DNA of 64,000 nucleotides, taken from Oncomelania hupensis. Its lineage: Eukaryota > Mollusca > Gastropoda > Littorinimorpha > Pomatiopsidae. Below the pieces are notes generated by a model. It saw only the letters and a program-made list of their open reading frames with translations, did no database searches and had not been told where the DNA came from. A program made the position numbers and the translations under genes. Location of the stretch: the NCBI GenBank assembly GCA_036898135.1, contig CM072514.1:79611822-79675821 (forward strand), written 5' to 3'. Positions 1 to 10,092 of this stretch are shown one piece after another. Positions within the stretch are counted from its first letter, which is position 1. Each line of letters starts with the position of its first letter.

Positions 1-235
1 AATATTACTATTATTACTGTTATTATTATTATTATTATTACAGTTATTATTATTATCATTACTATTGTTATTAATATTATTGTTATTATTATTACTGTTA
101 TTATTACTGTTATTATTATTACTGTTATTATTATTACTATTTTTATTATTATTACTATTAGTAGTAGTAGTAGTAGTAGTACTGTTGTTATTATTATTTA
201 TATTATAATTATTATTATTAATATTATTATTTGAA
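1..235. repeat. Compound (ATT)n / (TAG)n microsatellite
   Basis: Almost pure trinucleotide repeat (att/tta with interspersed act, and a tag run near 160-180). Read on the minus strand its frame is mostly AAT codons and has no stop, so the candidate exon to its right stays open through it as an asparagine run. No gene is seen here otherwise. Confidence 0.95.
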
Positions 236-258
236 AAAAAAACAACTAATGACTGAAC

Positions 259-388
259 TGTAAAAGCGCTGGAGGGATTGACAGTGTTGATGACCATGGT
301 GTTAAGCGGTTCTTTCCCCAGACAGCAGTCGCTCTCAATGTGCTGCCTGATCCTCTGGCGCACAACCTCTTCACTGGGATACGGCACG
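259..388 (-). CDS. Candidate SSUH2-like exon (partial gene)
   Basis: A minus-strand frame preceded by an acceptor (ttgcag) encodes 43 codons beginning VPYPSEEVVRQ and containing HIESDCCLGKEP and NPSSAF. From memory, this matches the conserved N-terminal block of the SSUH2 (Ssu-2 homolog) family: a proline, then TEE/SEE, a helix, a CC pair followed by a glycine-lysine, then SSAF before a LETFTE-type strand. SSUH2 proteins carry DnaJ-like CxxCxGxG zinc-binding repeats further on; these would lie left of the window. The 3' end is uncertain: the nearest donor (ACA|GTTCAG) is weak, and the frame remains open into the microsatellite at 1-235. The exon starts in phase 2, but the exon at 5732-5887 ends in phase 1, so either an intermediate proline-rich exon was missed or one boundary is wrong. 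The family call is inference. Confidence 0.45.
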
Positions 389-535
389 CTGCAAGCGCAA
401 CACAGGATTTAGATTTTTTTTAAAATTACATTATCCAAACACAAGATGAAAGTGACTGAACAAAACTAGGAATTATTTGACCGAGGACTAAAAATTAAGT
501 GAGTATAAACTTATGTCACGCAAGATAACAGACTA

Positions 536-722
536 AAGACCCTGACGCTCATGTTCTGTGTGGGCCAGTACCAGCTACATCAACACACCCAACAGGCACT
601 AGGTCCGTTTTTCCTCATCCCAGGTGGACCAAGATTGTGCGCAGCTGTCTGGGGGCACTACTCAATGACCTAAAGAGAGCAAGTGGACAACTAGAGTCTG
701 GTCCTGTATTACTAACTTGAGC
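536..722 (+). mobile_element. SINE-1 fragment (tRNA-derived SINE body)
   Basis: Matches the body of the SINE at 4397-4815: 'ctgacgctcatg', the aacacacccaacaggcact block, 'aggtccg..ttcctcatccc' and 'gattgtgcgcagctgtc'. The tRNA-like head is missing. It is diverged and 5' truncated. The flanks 390-535 and 723-1113 show nothing recognisable. Confidence 0.7.
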
Positions 723-1125
723 AACTACTGAGTGGGAAAAGGGCGCTCTACATAACTTTTTTTTTTTTAATTAAACAGGAAGAAATGGCTACTTACTTGT
801 AGTTTTCTGTCAAAATATTTCTATTCATTTATTAGTGCAGACCATTTTAAATGGACATAAACACGAGCACACATAACTCTGTGCCCATAATTATTATCAC
901 TAATAATTACTACGGCTGTAACTAATTGCTGTTAAATAATGAATTATGGTGACAGCAGAATGTGCTGTTGCATTAATTTATTATGTGCTGGGTATAATGA
1001 TCAAGCCATGCTAAACAGCTGGTTATTGGCCCTGCTCCATGCATGTACTACTAAGTTAAAATTTTAAGTCCCCGGACTTAGGGGACTATGATTAAGATTT
1101 AATATAAAAGCCTACAACATGGCTC

Positions 1126-2048
1126 AGAACAACAATCGGTGTGCGTCAAGGATGCCTACTCTCTCCAACACTCTTCAACATCTTCCTAGAGCGCATCATG
1201 TCAGATGCTCTTGCAGATCATGAAGGCACAATCAGCATAGGGGGTAGAGCAATCTCCAATCTTCGTTTTGCGGATGATATTGATGGATTGGCTGGAGAGG
1301 AACAAGAACTTGAACAGCTGGTACAGAGGCTTGACACCACCTCCAGAGCTTATGGAATGAAAATAAGTGCAGAGAAGACCAAAATGATGACCAACAACAT
1401 CAATGGCATCAACACAATGCATAGCTTCAAATATTTAGGAGCCATTGTATCAGAAAATGGGTCCCGACAGGAAGTCCTCTCCAGGATTGCACAAACAACT
1501 GCTGCCCTGACAAGGTTGAAGCCCATTTGGAAAGACAGGACCATCAGTCTACATTCCAAAGTAAGACTGCTGCGCTCCCTTGTCACCTCCATCTTCCTAT
1601 ATGCTTGCGAAGCATGGACCCTCACAGCAGATCTCCAACGAAGAATACAAAGCATGGAGATGAGGTGCTACAGAAGACTTCTGGGCATTTCCTATACCCA
1701 ACACATCACCAACGACGAAGTCCGACAGACCATCACACAAGCCATTGGACACCACGATGACCTGCTCACAGCGGTGAAGAAACGGAAACTCCGATGGTAT
1801 GGCCACGTCACCAGATCATCAGGCCTTGCAAAGACCATTCTGCAAGGCACAGTGCAAGGAGGTAGAAGAAGAGGGAGACCGAAAAAGAGGTTAGAGGACA
1901 ACATTCGAGAATGGACTGGTTTGACACTGAGCGAAGCCATGAGGGTTGCTAAGGACAGAGAAAGATGGAGTAATGCTGGTTAAACGATCATCTGTGGTGC
2001 CCCTACAACCTCCGGGTTACGGGACAGGACAGGATAGGATAGGATAGG
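1126..2048 (+). mobile_element. RTE-like LINE, 5'-truncated copy with TSD
   Basis: A 5'-truncated non-LTR retrotransposon. The frame 1141-1983 (280 codons) begins inside the reverse transcriptase with VRQGCLLSP and has the catalytic FADD (in RFADDIDGLAGEE). It continues through thumb and connector sequence (HSFKYLGAIVS, then CYRRLLGISY) to a basic tail (GGRRRGRPKKR), typical of RTE-type elements in invertebrates. The 3' end is a short (GGATA)n tail at about 2024-2048. The imperfect 12-bp direct repeats acaacatggctc (1114-1125) and acaacacggctc (2049-2060) look like a target-site duplication with one later mutation. The endonuclease and the front half of the RT are absent, so this copy cannot move by itself. 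The ORF is intact, which suggests a fairly young insertion. Confidence 0.85.
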
Positions 2049-2060
2049 ACAACACGGCTC

Positions 2061-4370
2061 CTTTAAAATAAGGGGACTCTGTATAGTATTTAGTCATAAT
2101 AAATTACGACTTAGTTTAAGACAGGATTAAAATTCAGGACCACAGATAAAATATATTGGAGGAATGAAGTCATAGACCAAAAGGGGATTTAAATATCAAG
2201 TTCAGTTATATGTGGAATACTAGGGGTAAAATCAAAGGATAAGATACATTCACGCCAGGATGGCACTAGGAATTTAGGCAAGATTAGACACAACTGATAA
2301 TTTATTAAAATAAATCTCATGGGGGGCCAGTCACACTAGGGAAGGGAAGTAGGACTAGACTGCACCAAAAACCAATACAGTATTTAGAACTCATCTAAGA
2401 GCAGCAGCTACATATTAATGATGAACAACTCCTTATTAAAGTGTTGAAACGACATGATTATCTTCCATTTTAAATGTGTGGACCTAGCTGTAGTTATGTC
2501 CCTTGCCTCTTTTGTTGACGTCCCACACCTACGTTGGGATCGCACTGTTACAGGATTATCTCCCATCCCAGTAGCATGCACATTCTCTCCTTCCAATCTT
2601 CTCTTCTCTCTCTCTCACACAATAAACACACACACGCACAGGTCTACACACTCAGACCTTTGCATTTCCACTGAAAGTGGTTGACTGGAAGGCTGGTGAT
2701 GCTGCGAAGGAGGGCGTTCTTTTTTCTCTGAAATGACAATACACAAGCTGAAGTTTCATTATGTGTGTTCAATATAAGATTCTAGCAAACTGATTTTTAC
2801 AAGATTAGATGACCCAAGATAGCCACAGTTATAGCTTGCTGAATGAAACTCCATGGATGAATGCTTGACTGGGTGGAAATTTGTCTCTAAATCATGATGG
2901 GAAAGAACGCACAATTTCATGAAATAGACCTTGTGCTGCTCCCGATCAGGCTGTTACTGAACTAAGGTTATATAGGCAGTAACAGCAGTGCAATCTGAAA
3001 GTCAGAGGCTGTGTAGTGCCTATGTCTACACACACAGAGCCAGTGCTTGATAGATCCCTGACACTCATCTTATGATCTAGCATAAAGGTAGGGGAAAATC
3101 AGTACTGAAAGATAGGGACAAAACAGTACTGCGAGGTAGAAGTGTCCTTTTCATTTGCATTGAGTGAGTGAACTAGAAGAACCCATGATAATGGAGGTAA
3201 TACACATTGCTGCGATCGGTAGAAAGTATCACCAAAACTCCCGCTAGCAGCAGGTGAAAGTATTCCCTCCATCCCTTCAAAGTATACTTTGGGCTCGCTG
3301 CTAGCCACGGATGCAAACTGCAGTACTGTTTAAAAGTGATGGAAAGAGCTGAATATTGCTACAAGAGTTCGGGTAAGGGTTAGTTGTAGATCTATCCCTA
3401 GCCCTTGCCCTAACCCTTTTCTCTACAAAAATGCTCTTTTTCTGTCCAAAAAACCCATTTGCCTTCTTGGATTCTTAAATTGTATAAAACCAAGTGAGGA
3501 CACTATCCAGCGTCAATAAACGGTTCGAAAAGATTCTCAAACGATTCATAAAAGACAGTTGACCTAGAAACAAATACAGCGTGACCTAATTCGTCGCCTA
3601 AAGGAGACGAAACTTACTTTTCCGTTTCTAGTCTTTCAGCGACACTGTAACTGAGCAGGCTGCTAACCTCGCCAAAGTATCCCTTCAAGGGACAAGGGAC
3701 ATACTTTTGCCTGCTGCTCAGCGTGTGCCTGGAGTATACTTTCTTTTGATCATAGCTATGTGCAATGGGTGGATAATGATGATGATGATGATGATGACGA
3801 CGATGATGATGATCATGATAATATTTATTTACCTCCCTGGAACAATAAGATTTCAGGACTTAATGTCTGTAATATAGTTTAATGCCAAACTGAATTTAAC
3901 AAAATAGACAAAAATAAAAAAAAACAGATAAACAAATAAATATACTAAAAAATATAAATACAAAAAAAAGAAACCCAAACCTTAAACTTGATTTGTAAAA
4001 GGCCTTTACAATCTCTTCAGCTAAAGAGATGTACCCCTGTACAGGTTTTAAGTTACTGACAGCACAATACATTTAAAAATACTACCTCAAAAGACTTGCT
4101 ACAAAGTGCTGTGATCGTTCAGAAATACAAAGCATGCGTCCCTTTTTTTTTTTTAACAAATGTTTAGTGTGTTCAAAACTCTATATTTTTATTACAATTA
4201 TATTAAACCATGTTTAAAAGAACCCACGATGCAATTAGTGAATGAACTTGAACCCATGACACAACCTCAAACTACTGCACATTAAAAACAGAGAGTAGTA
4301 CATGTAAATTGTAAGAAATAAAACAGGTTTGATAGGAATGAACACACATGCATTCATGCATGCACGCATA
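2061..4370. other. No gene recognised (probable SSUH2-like intron)
   Basis: A stretch between the RTE copy and SINE-1. It holds a (GAT)n run at about 3775-3835, a poly-T at 4142-4155 and AT-rich sequence, but no convincing exon or repeat. If the SSUH2-like gene model is right, this is intron sequence that may hide a small missing exon. Confidence 0.5.
3775..3835. repeat. (GAT)n microsatellite
   Basis: Run of gat trinucleotides with gac variants. Confidence 0.9.
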
Positions 4371-4396
4371 CACACACACACACACACGTACACACA

Positions 4397-4815
4397 GGCA
4401 CTGTGGTCTAATGGTAGTGCTTTGGCTTTGCGGATCTGAAGGTCCCGGGTTCGAGCCCTGTCCGGGCCATTGTTGGTCCCTGGGAAAGACACTTTATTCC
4501 TGTTTTCCTACTCCTTCGGATGAGAGTATAAACCGAGGTCTAGTCTGTGTGTCGCATACATTCCATCATAACGGACTTTAAAGATCCTGACGCTCATGTC
4601 CAAGACAGGTGAGTTCCCGTAACAAGAACACACCCAGCATGCACTTGGTCCTTCTCCCCCATCCCCGGCCGCCCAGGATTGTGCTCAGTTGTCCTGGCGT
4701 CAGACCATGCGCCCAAAGGCTGCGGGTGGGCGTCTCTGGCGGTGTGAGTTAGATCCTGTATCGGCCAGCGCCTTGAGCCTTAGGCTAAGGCGCCTTACAA
4801 ATGACGAACATTATT
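4397..4815 (+). mobile_element. SINE-1, full tRNA-derived copy
   Basis: The tRNA-like head has an A box (TGGTCTAATGGTAG) at about 4405-4418 and a B box (GGTTCGAGCCC) at about 4448-4458. A body shared with several other copies follows (ATGAGAGTATAAACCGAGG; cctgacgctcatgtcc). The 3' domain contains GTTAGATCCTGTATCGGCC and 'cgccttgag', and the copy ends in an (ATT)n-type tail near 4810-4830. Transcription would be by RNA polymerase III and mobilisation by a LINE partner (family knowledge). It is not a functional tRNA gene: no acceptor-stem pairing or clean 3' terminus is seen. Confidence 0.85.
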
Positions 4816-4873
4816 ATTAGTAGTAGTATTACACAAACAAACACACAAACACACATTGACACAAGAAAAATAA

Positions 4874-5730
4874 TTGCAACCACTATGGTCCTAGCAATCA
4901 CTATATGGTCCTAGCAACCACTATGGTCCTAGCAATCACTATGGTCCTAGCAATCACTATGGTCCTAGCAATCACTATGGTCCTAGCAATCACTATATGG
5001 TCCTAGCAATCACTATGGTCCTAGCAATCACTATGGTTCTAGCAACCACTATGGTCCTAGCAACCACTATGGTCCTAGCAATCACTATATGGTCCTAACA
5101 ACCACTATGGTCCTAGCAATCACTATATGGTCCTAGCAATCACTATGGTCCTAGCAATCACTATGGTCCTAGCAACCACTATGGTCCTAGCAACCACTAT
5201 GGTCCTAGCAATCACTATATCGGTCCTAGCAACCACTATGGTCCTAGCAATCACTATATGGTCCTAGCAACCACTATGGTCCTAGCAACCACTATGGTCC
5301 TAGCAATCACTATATGGTCCTAGCAACCACTATGGTCCTAGCAATCACTATATGGTCCTAGCAATCACTATATGGTCCTAGCAACCACTATGGTCCTAGC
5401 AATCACTATGGTCCTAGCAATCACTATGGTCCTAGCAATCACTATATGGTCCTAGCAACCACTATGGTCCTAGCAACCACTATGGTCCTAGCAATCACTA
5501 TATGGTCCTAGCAACCACTATGGTCCTAGCAACCACTATGGTCCTAGCAACCACTATGGTCCTAGCAACCACTATGGTCCTAGCAATCACTATATGGTCC
5601 TAGCAACCACTATGGTCCTAGCAACCACTATGGTCCTAGCAATCACTATATGGTCCTAGCAACCACTATGGTCCTAGCAATCACTATGGTCCTAGCAACC
5701 ACTATGGTCCTAGCAATCACTATGGTCCTA
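4874..5730. repeat. 18/20-bp minisatellite (ctatggtcctagcaatca)
   Basis: About 45 tandem copies of an 18-bp unit, ctatggtcctagcaa(t/c)ca, with an interspersed 20-bp variant carrying an extra 'at' (ctatatgg). The order of the T/C and 18/20-bp variants is irregular. The array abuts the donor side of the SSUH2-like exon at 5732-5887. There are no CRISPR-like unique spacers. Confidence 0.95.
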
Positions 5731-5731
5731 C

Positions 5732-5887
5732 TTTTGTCAAAGTTACAATCCTCGTAACCCCAAACAGTGGGCATGCCTTCCATGTTTGGGTCAGGGACGT
5801 CAGGTTCTTCTGTTCCTTCTGTCACTGTTGGTGGCCTCTCTCCCTCCCTGATCCAGTCCCCTGCCTCACCTTGCCCAGGCTGCCACG
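5732..5887 (-). CDS. SSUH2-like gene, second coding exon
   Basis: On the minus strand an acceptor (gttctttcag) is followed by a 156-nt open frame: 2 nt complete the codon begun at 7159, then WQPGQGEAGDW, REGERPPTVTEG and MEGMPTVWGYEDCNFD. Base composition is clearly higher in GC than the surroundings, and the residues look like a disordered, acidic N-terminal region ending in a GYE..F motif. I associate that motif with invertebrate SSUH2-like proteins upstream of the conserved block. The donor is AAAA|GTAGGA, whose bases already belong to the minisatellite edge. Phase joins correctly with the 13-nt exon at 7159-7171. The exon character is moderately strong; the family is inferred. Confidence 0.5.
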
Positions 5888-6508
5888 CTGAAAGAACAGT
5901 TCATTTATTTAAAATAATTACATGGACTGGCTTCCCCTGAAGACAAAAATACAGTATAAAATTTGCGAGCTTAGTCTGCTTTAACACAGCCCATTATATA
6001 CCTCCCTGAGTTAGTCCACTTTTACACACCATCAAGATCTCTCCATTCATCTTCTGACTGTCGCCAGCTTGGCATTCCAAGAATCAGAACAAAAACTACT
6101 GGCAAATGCTCCTTCTGCTATTCAGTCCTTACAGTTAAGAACTCTCTTTCTTAACTCTGAACCACACTGAATCATTTCTTTTCTTTAACTCTGGACTGAA
6201 AAACAGATTTTGAACAGTATCATTTCCTACATCTGGATCCTGTACCTTACTGCATACTTACATTACAATCTCAGTCACAGCCACTGTGCCTGTGCCTATT
6301 TCATATATATATAAATAAATAACGAAATGTCAAACTCAAAGATAAATTTAACGTTCAAATGCTTTTACATGCAATGGAAGCATAATTATGTATAAAACTG
6401 CTTAGTCAAGCGCCTGTGCAAAAGTGGCCTCTGCACCTGTAAACACTGATAATCTCATCCTCTGAGATGCGTCCCTCTACTTATTAATGTCTCGATAATA
6501 TTGGAAGG

Positions 6509-6812
6509 CACGGTGGTCTAATGGTAGTGCTTCTGCTTGCAGATCTGAAGGTCCCGGGTTCGAGCCCTGTCCGGGCCATTGTGTTGTGTCCCTGGGAAAG
6601 ACACTTTACTCCCGTTTCCTACTCCTTCGGATGAGAGTATAAACCGAGGTCTAGTCTGTTTCGCATGCACTCCATCATAACGGACTTTAAAGATCCTGAC
6701 GCTCATGTCCTAGACGGATGAGTGCCGGTAACAAGAACATACCCAGCATTTGGCTGCAGAGTCCTCAATAAGCTGAGGGTGGCAGCCCCCAACGAAAGAA
6801 GAAGAAGAAGAA
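6509..6812 (+). mobile_element. SINE-1 copy with alternative 3' end
   Basis: Head and body nearly identical to the copy at 4397 (A box TGGTCTAATGGTAG, B box GGTTCGAGCCC). After 'acccagcatttggctgcagag' it switches to a different short 3' segment and a (GAA)n tail. It therefore represents a variant or chimeric 3' end. It lies in the presumed first intron of the SSUH2-like gene. Confidence 0.8.
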
Positions 6813-7059
6813 CCGGTCAAATATAGAGCGCACTCCAGTAGATCTACCAGAGCAGACTTGTAAGTTGTATGATCGAGAGGGATATGACTCATCATCATGA
6901 GGCAGAAACTTACTCTTAAATTGTCCGTAAATTTCAGTACCACTAGAGTCTACTGAGGCCTACGAAAAAGTGCTCTTGGTCCGTGTGTTAGTTCAGGCTT
7001 CAAATCATACATGATACAGTATTTCTTTTCGTACATTACACTAATTAATTATGATGATG

Positions 7060-7145
7060 ATGTCCATTTATAAAGCACATGTTTCCATCCATCGTCGAAT
7101 GCTCAGTGCGCGGGTCCGATACAAGATCCAACTCAAGGCAAAGCG
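7060..7145 (-). mobile_element. SINE-1 3'-domain fragment
   Basis: Reverse complement of the SINE-1 tail: 'ataaagcacatg..' followed by 'gatacaagatccaactcaagg', the counterpart of gttagatcctgtatcggcc. Short and diverged. Confidence 0.5.
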
Positions 7146-7158
7146 TAATAATACTTAC

Positions 7159-7171
7159 GTTGCGCACTCAT
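7159..7171 (-). CDS. Candidate first coding exon of SSUH2-like gene
   Basis: On the minus strand ATG AGT GCG CAA C is followed by a perfect donor (GTAAGT). The 1-nt overhang joins in phase with the exon at 5732-5887 to give MSAQPWQPGQG. Only four codons are present, so support comes from the donor, the phase match and the CpG-rich upstream sequence. RNA evidence would be needed for certainty. Confidence 0.35.
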
Positions 7172-7470
7172 GACAATGTTTGTGCAGTACAAATTTAAGC
7201 AGTTATAAGTTTGTGCTTCGTAGCATCAGACATTCAGGTACACTTCCGCAGATATTTTCCGGTCAATGTATTGGTAGACCATATGTATGCACGTTCGGAG
7301 AGGGGAGAGGCCGACAAGTTGCAGAGTTGCCCAGGTAGACGCTACGTAACGCTGCGTATACTATTTTGGCGGAAAGTCTGGGCAACCCTTTATTCGCGTA
7401 GAACGCTAGAGAACTATCTGTAAAGTCTCAAAAGGTTGTTTGCGAAGAGCAAAATATGGCGGCTAGAGCG
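7172..7470 (-). promoter_or_regulatory. CpG-richer 5' region with a YY1-like motif
   Basis: Sequence just upstream of the 7171 ATG is richer in CG dinucleotides than its surroundings. It contains aaaatATGGCGGC at 7451-7463, which fits the YY1 consensus often found at animal transcription starts. I infer the 5' UTR/promoter of the minus-strand gene. On the plus strand the same motif opens only a nine-codon frame. Confidence 0.35.
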
Positions 7471-7583
7471 GTGGACTTTTGATTTGTAAATGGCGATGTG
7501 TTCAACGATAAAATAGCAAGGAAGGATTTTTGTCAGTTACAGTCAGGTAAGATTTGTGTAGGCTACTTGTAATTTGATGGAAT

Positions 7584-8872
7584 CTCATCAGCCATTCAAG
7601 CAAAGTCCTCCTAAAAATAAAACTCAACAGGTTGAAACCCAAGCTGAACAAATCATAGCTGAAGAACAAGCAGGATTCAGGGATGTGCAAAGTACCACTG
7701 AGACAATTTTCAACCTCAGAATAATCTGTGAGAAATACCTACAGCACCAACATCTATAAAATGTGTTTGTAGACTTCAAAAAAGCGTTTCATCGAGTCTG
7801 GCATGAAGATGCAACCATGAGAATGTACAACATCAGCGTGAACATTATTGAAGTCATCAAAAGCCTGTATGACAAGGCTACCAGTGCAGTACTCCACAAC
7901 AGTGCCATGGGAGCTGGTTCAGAACAACAATCGGCGTGCATCAAGGATGCTAACTCTCTCCAACACTCTTCAACCTCTTCCTAGAGCGCATCATGTCAGA
8001 TGCCCTTGCAGAACACAAAATCACAGTCAGTATAGGGGGTAGAGCAATCTCCAACCTCTGTTTTGCAAATGACATTGATGGATTGGCTGGAGAGGAACAA
8101 GAAATTGAACAGTTGGTACAGAGGCTTGACACCACCTCCAGAGCTTATGGAATGGAAATAAGTGCAGAGAAGACCAAAATGATGACCAACAACACCAAAG
8201 GCATTAACATTGGCATCAAAGTCCAAGGCCAATCCCCCAACACACTGCATAGCTTTAAATATTTAGGAGCCATTGTATCAGACAATGGGTCCCGACAGGA
8301 AGTCCTTTTTAGGTTCGCACAAACAACTGCTGCCCTGACAAGGTTGAAGCCCATTTGGAAAGACAGGACTATCAGTCTACACTCTAAGGTAAAGCTGCTG
8401 CACTCCCTTGTCATGTCCATCTTCCTATACGCTTGCGAAACATTGACTCTCACAGCAGATCTGCAATGAAGAATACAAAGCATGGAGATGAGGTGCTACA
8501 GAAGACTTCTGGGCATTTAATTCCTATACCCAGCACATCACCAACGACGAAGTCCGACAGACCATCACATAAGCCATTGGACAACACGATGACATGCTCA
8601 GAGTGGTGAAGAAACGGAAACTCTGATGATATGGCCATGTTACCAGAGCATCAGGCCTTGCAAAGACCATCCTGCAAGGCATTGTGCAAGGAAGCAGATC
8701 GATGAGGGAGACAGAAAAAAATACGGGAGGACAACATTCAAGAATGGATTGGCTTGACACTGAGCGAAGCCGTGAGGGTTGCTGAGGACAGAGAAAGATG
8801 GAGTACACTGGTTAAACGATCATCTGTGGTGCCCCAACGACTTGCGAGTTATGGTATAGGATATGATAGGAT
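7584..8872 (+). mobile_element. RTE-like LINE copy, degraded, 12-bp TSD
   Basis: A longer copy of the same RTE family, flanked by identical 12-bp repeats atttgatggaat (7572-7583 and 8873-8884). Frames at 7622-7984 include EEQAGFR, FVDFKKAFHRVWHE (the first catalytic RT block) and NIIEVIKSLYDKA. Frame 7993-8469 gives the FADD region with the first aspartate block altered (CFANDIDG: the first catalytic Asp is replaced by Asn). Several stops and frameshifts follow, and the 3' end is a ggata-type tail. It is inactive and older than the 1126-2048 copy by its stops, although its TSD is still perfect. Confidence 0.85.
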
Positions 8873-9095
8873 ATTTGATGGAATAATTATTTTCATGTTC
8901 AATCCGTATGAAATAGTATTTATATTTGATAGTATGTTTGTGTCGTCAGTGTGATTGACAGTAACTTTCACTTACAGTTGACTTCACTTTGGCTGTTGTG
9001 CAGTCAACATGTGCTGCGCAATTTTGAAAACGTTCGCTTGTGGCAAAAGGTTGCCCAGAAGCAAAAATAGTTTGTGCGGAGCAAGCATACAAAAT

Positions 9096-9286
9096 GTGTA
9101 ACTGTAGATTATAGTCACACGAACCCGAAGCGTATAGGCGACTACTGGTCACATTATTCTGACACCAGCGAACCAGTTGATGGTAAGGGGAAAATAATAT
9201 GGTCACACATTGGCTAATCCGGGGTTCGAACTAGGTACCTTTCGGTTACTAGTAAGACGCTCTACAAACTGAGCTACCCGGCCCCT
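9096..9286 (-). mobile_element. SINE-2 copy (second tRNA-derived family)
   Basis: The minus strand reads ggccgggtagctcagtttg (A-box-like TAGCTCAGTTTGTAGAGC), then a B box (AGTTCGAACCCC), then a unique body with 'accatattattttcccc', 'accatcaactggttcgctgg' and 'gtgactataatctacag'. It matches the plus-strand copy at 26652-26830. Confidence 0.8.
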
Positions 9287-9519
9287 CGTTGCAAGCATAA
9301 ACGTTTTGTAGAGCTTTTATTCTAGGCAACTCGGCGGCAGCATTTTTTTTTCGCTTAGGAAGTTCTCGGAAAGTGACGTCCCTTGACTTTCGACTTTCGA
9401 TTTTAAACACCTCAGGTCTTTCGCAAGACATAATTTTAAAGCTCTTCTCTAGGCAAGTTAAAATAAAGACATGTAATATAATAACCTAGAAAACTTTTGA
9501 AATTTTATGAACAATTATC

Positions 9520-9750
9520 ATTTTTTGACTAACAGTCAATGATTCTGTGACCTTGACCTTGAAGTGAAGTCATTCATTCACTGATCATTTGTGAGATCTC
9601 TTGGGTATACACCATCTTACCAAGTTTGGTTGTGATAGTTGAAATAGGTACCGAGTACTTAGCCACTATAAAGATTTTGCACAGACGGACGGTGCATGAA
9701 ATCATTTTTGGACTACTACGGACTCATCTTGCACATAGATTTGCAAAAAT
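9520..9750. repeat. Dispersed repeat R7 (copy 1)
   Basis: Shares an ordered set of blocks with 47140-47400: TGTGACCTTGACCTTGA, a 'gaagt.attcatt.a.tgat' stretch, 'atcttaccaagttt', 'gaaataggt', 'acagacgga', then a 'ggact' block and 'atttgcaaaaat'. No ORF, tRNA head or clear termini. Family unknown. Confidence 0.7.
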
Positions 9751-9819
9751 CTGGAATTTTTTTAATCAGTGGTGATTATATATAACTTACATTGCTATGC
9801 GTGCGAGTCAAACATGCCT

Positions 9820-10092
9820 AAATTGCTAAAAAATAATATTATAGAAAGCCCTGTGACCATTTGGCAGAAAGCATCCAATATCCCCAAGCTGACCCAACAC
9901 ATAAATGAAGAGTTTTGGGAGAGTTTTCAAGAAAAAGGTAGGCGACTGGTCTAGCGAAGTAGATTGATAGAACAGATTAGGAACGAGAAAGGACAAATGG
10001 AAATGACAGCGACAGTGGTCATTTAAAGCACTCAGTTTTTACAAAGTGGGGATACTGTTTAAACAGAAAACCCCGGCACCCCAACGGGGGTA
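9820..10092 (-). mobile_element. R4 repeat fragment
   Basis: Reverse complement of the middle of the 702-bp insertion at 40419-41120. Shared blocks include agaaagccctgtgaccattt, 'ggtaggcgactggtctagcgaag', 'gacagcgacagtgg' and 'ccccggcaccccaacggggg'. A purine-rich (GA)n stretch follows at 10093-10128. Any ORF here is a by-product of the repeat. Confidence 0.75.

Noticed and set aside
3099..3308. Minus-strand ORF as the missing SSUH2-like exon
   Set aside because: No proline-rich linker, and no acceptor/donor pair with the required phases was found.
3367..3420. Interstitial telomere repeats (also 32458-32480)
   Set aside because: Only two or three degenerate ttaggg-like units; too short to claim a telomere relic.
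4397..4480. tRNA gene at the head of SINE-1 (and similar heads at 6509, 9286, 26652, 31585 and 57328)
   Set aside because: A and B boxes are present, but the flanking sequence repeats as a longer SINE body. No convincing acceptor stem or 3' terminus is seen.
4874..5730. CRISPR-like array
   Set aside because: Units are directly tandem with no spacers, in a eukaryotic genome; it is a minisatellite.
7453..7479. Plus-strand ATG in the YY1-like motif as a gene start
   Set aside because: The frame stops after eight residues, and no donor of good quality follows.
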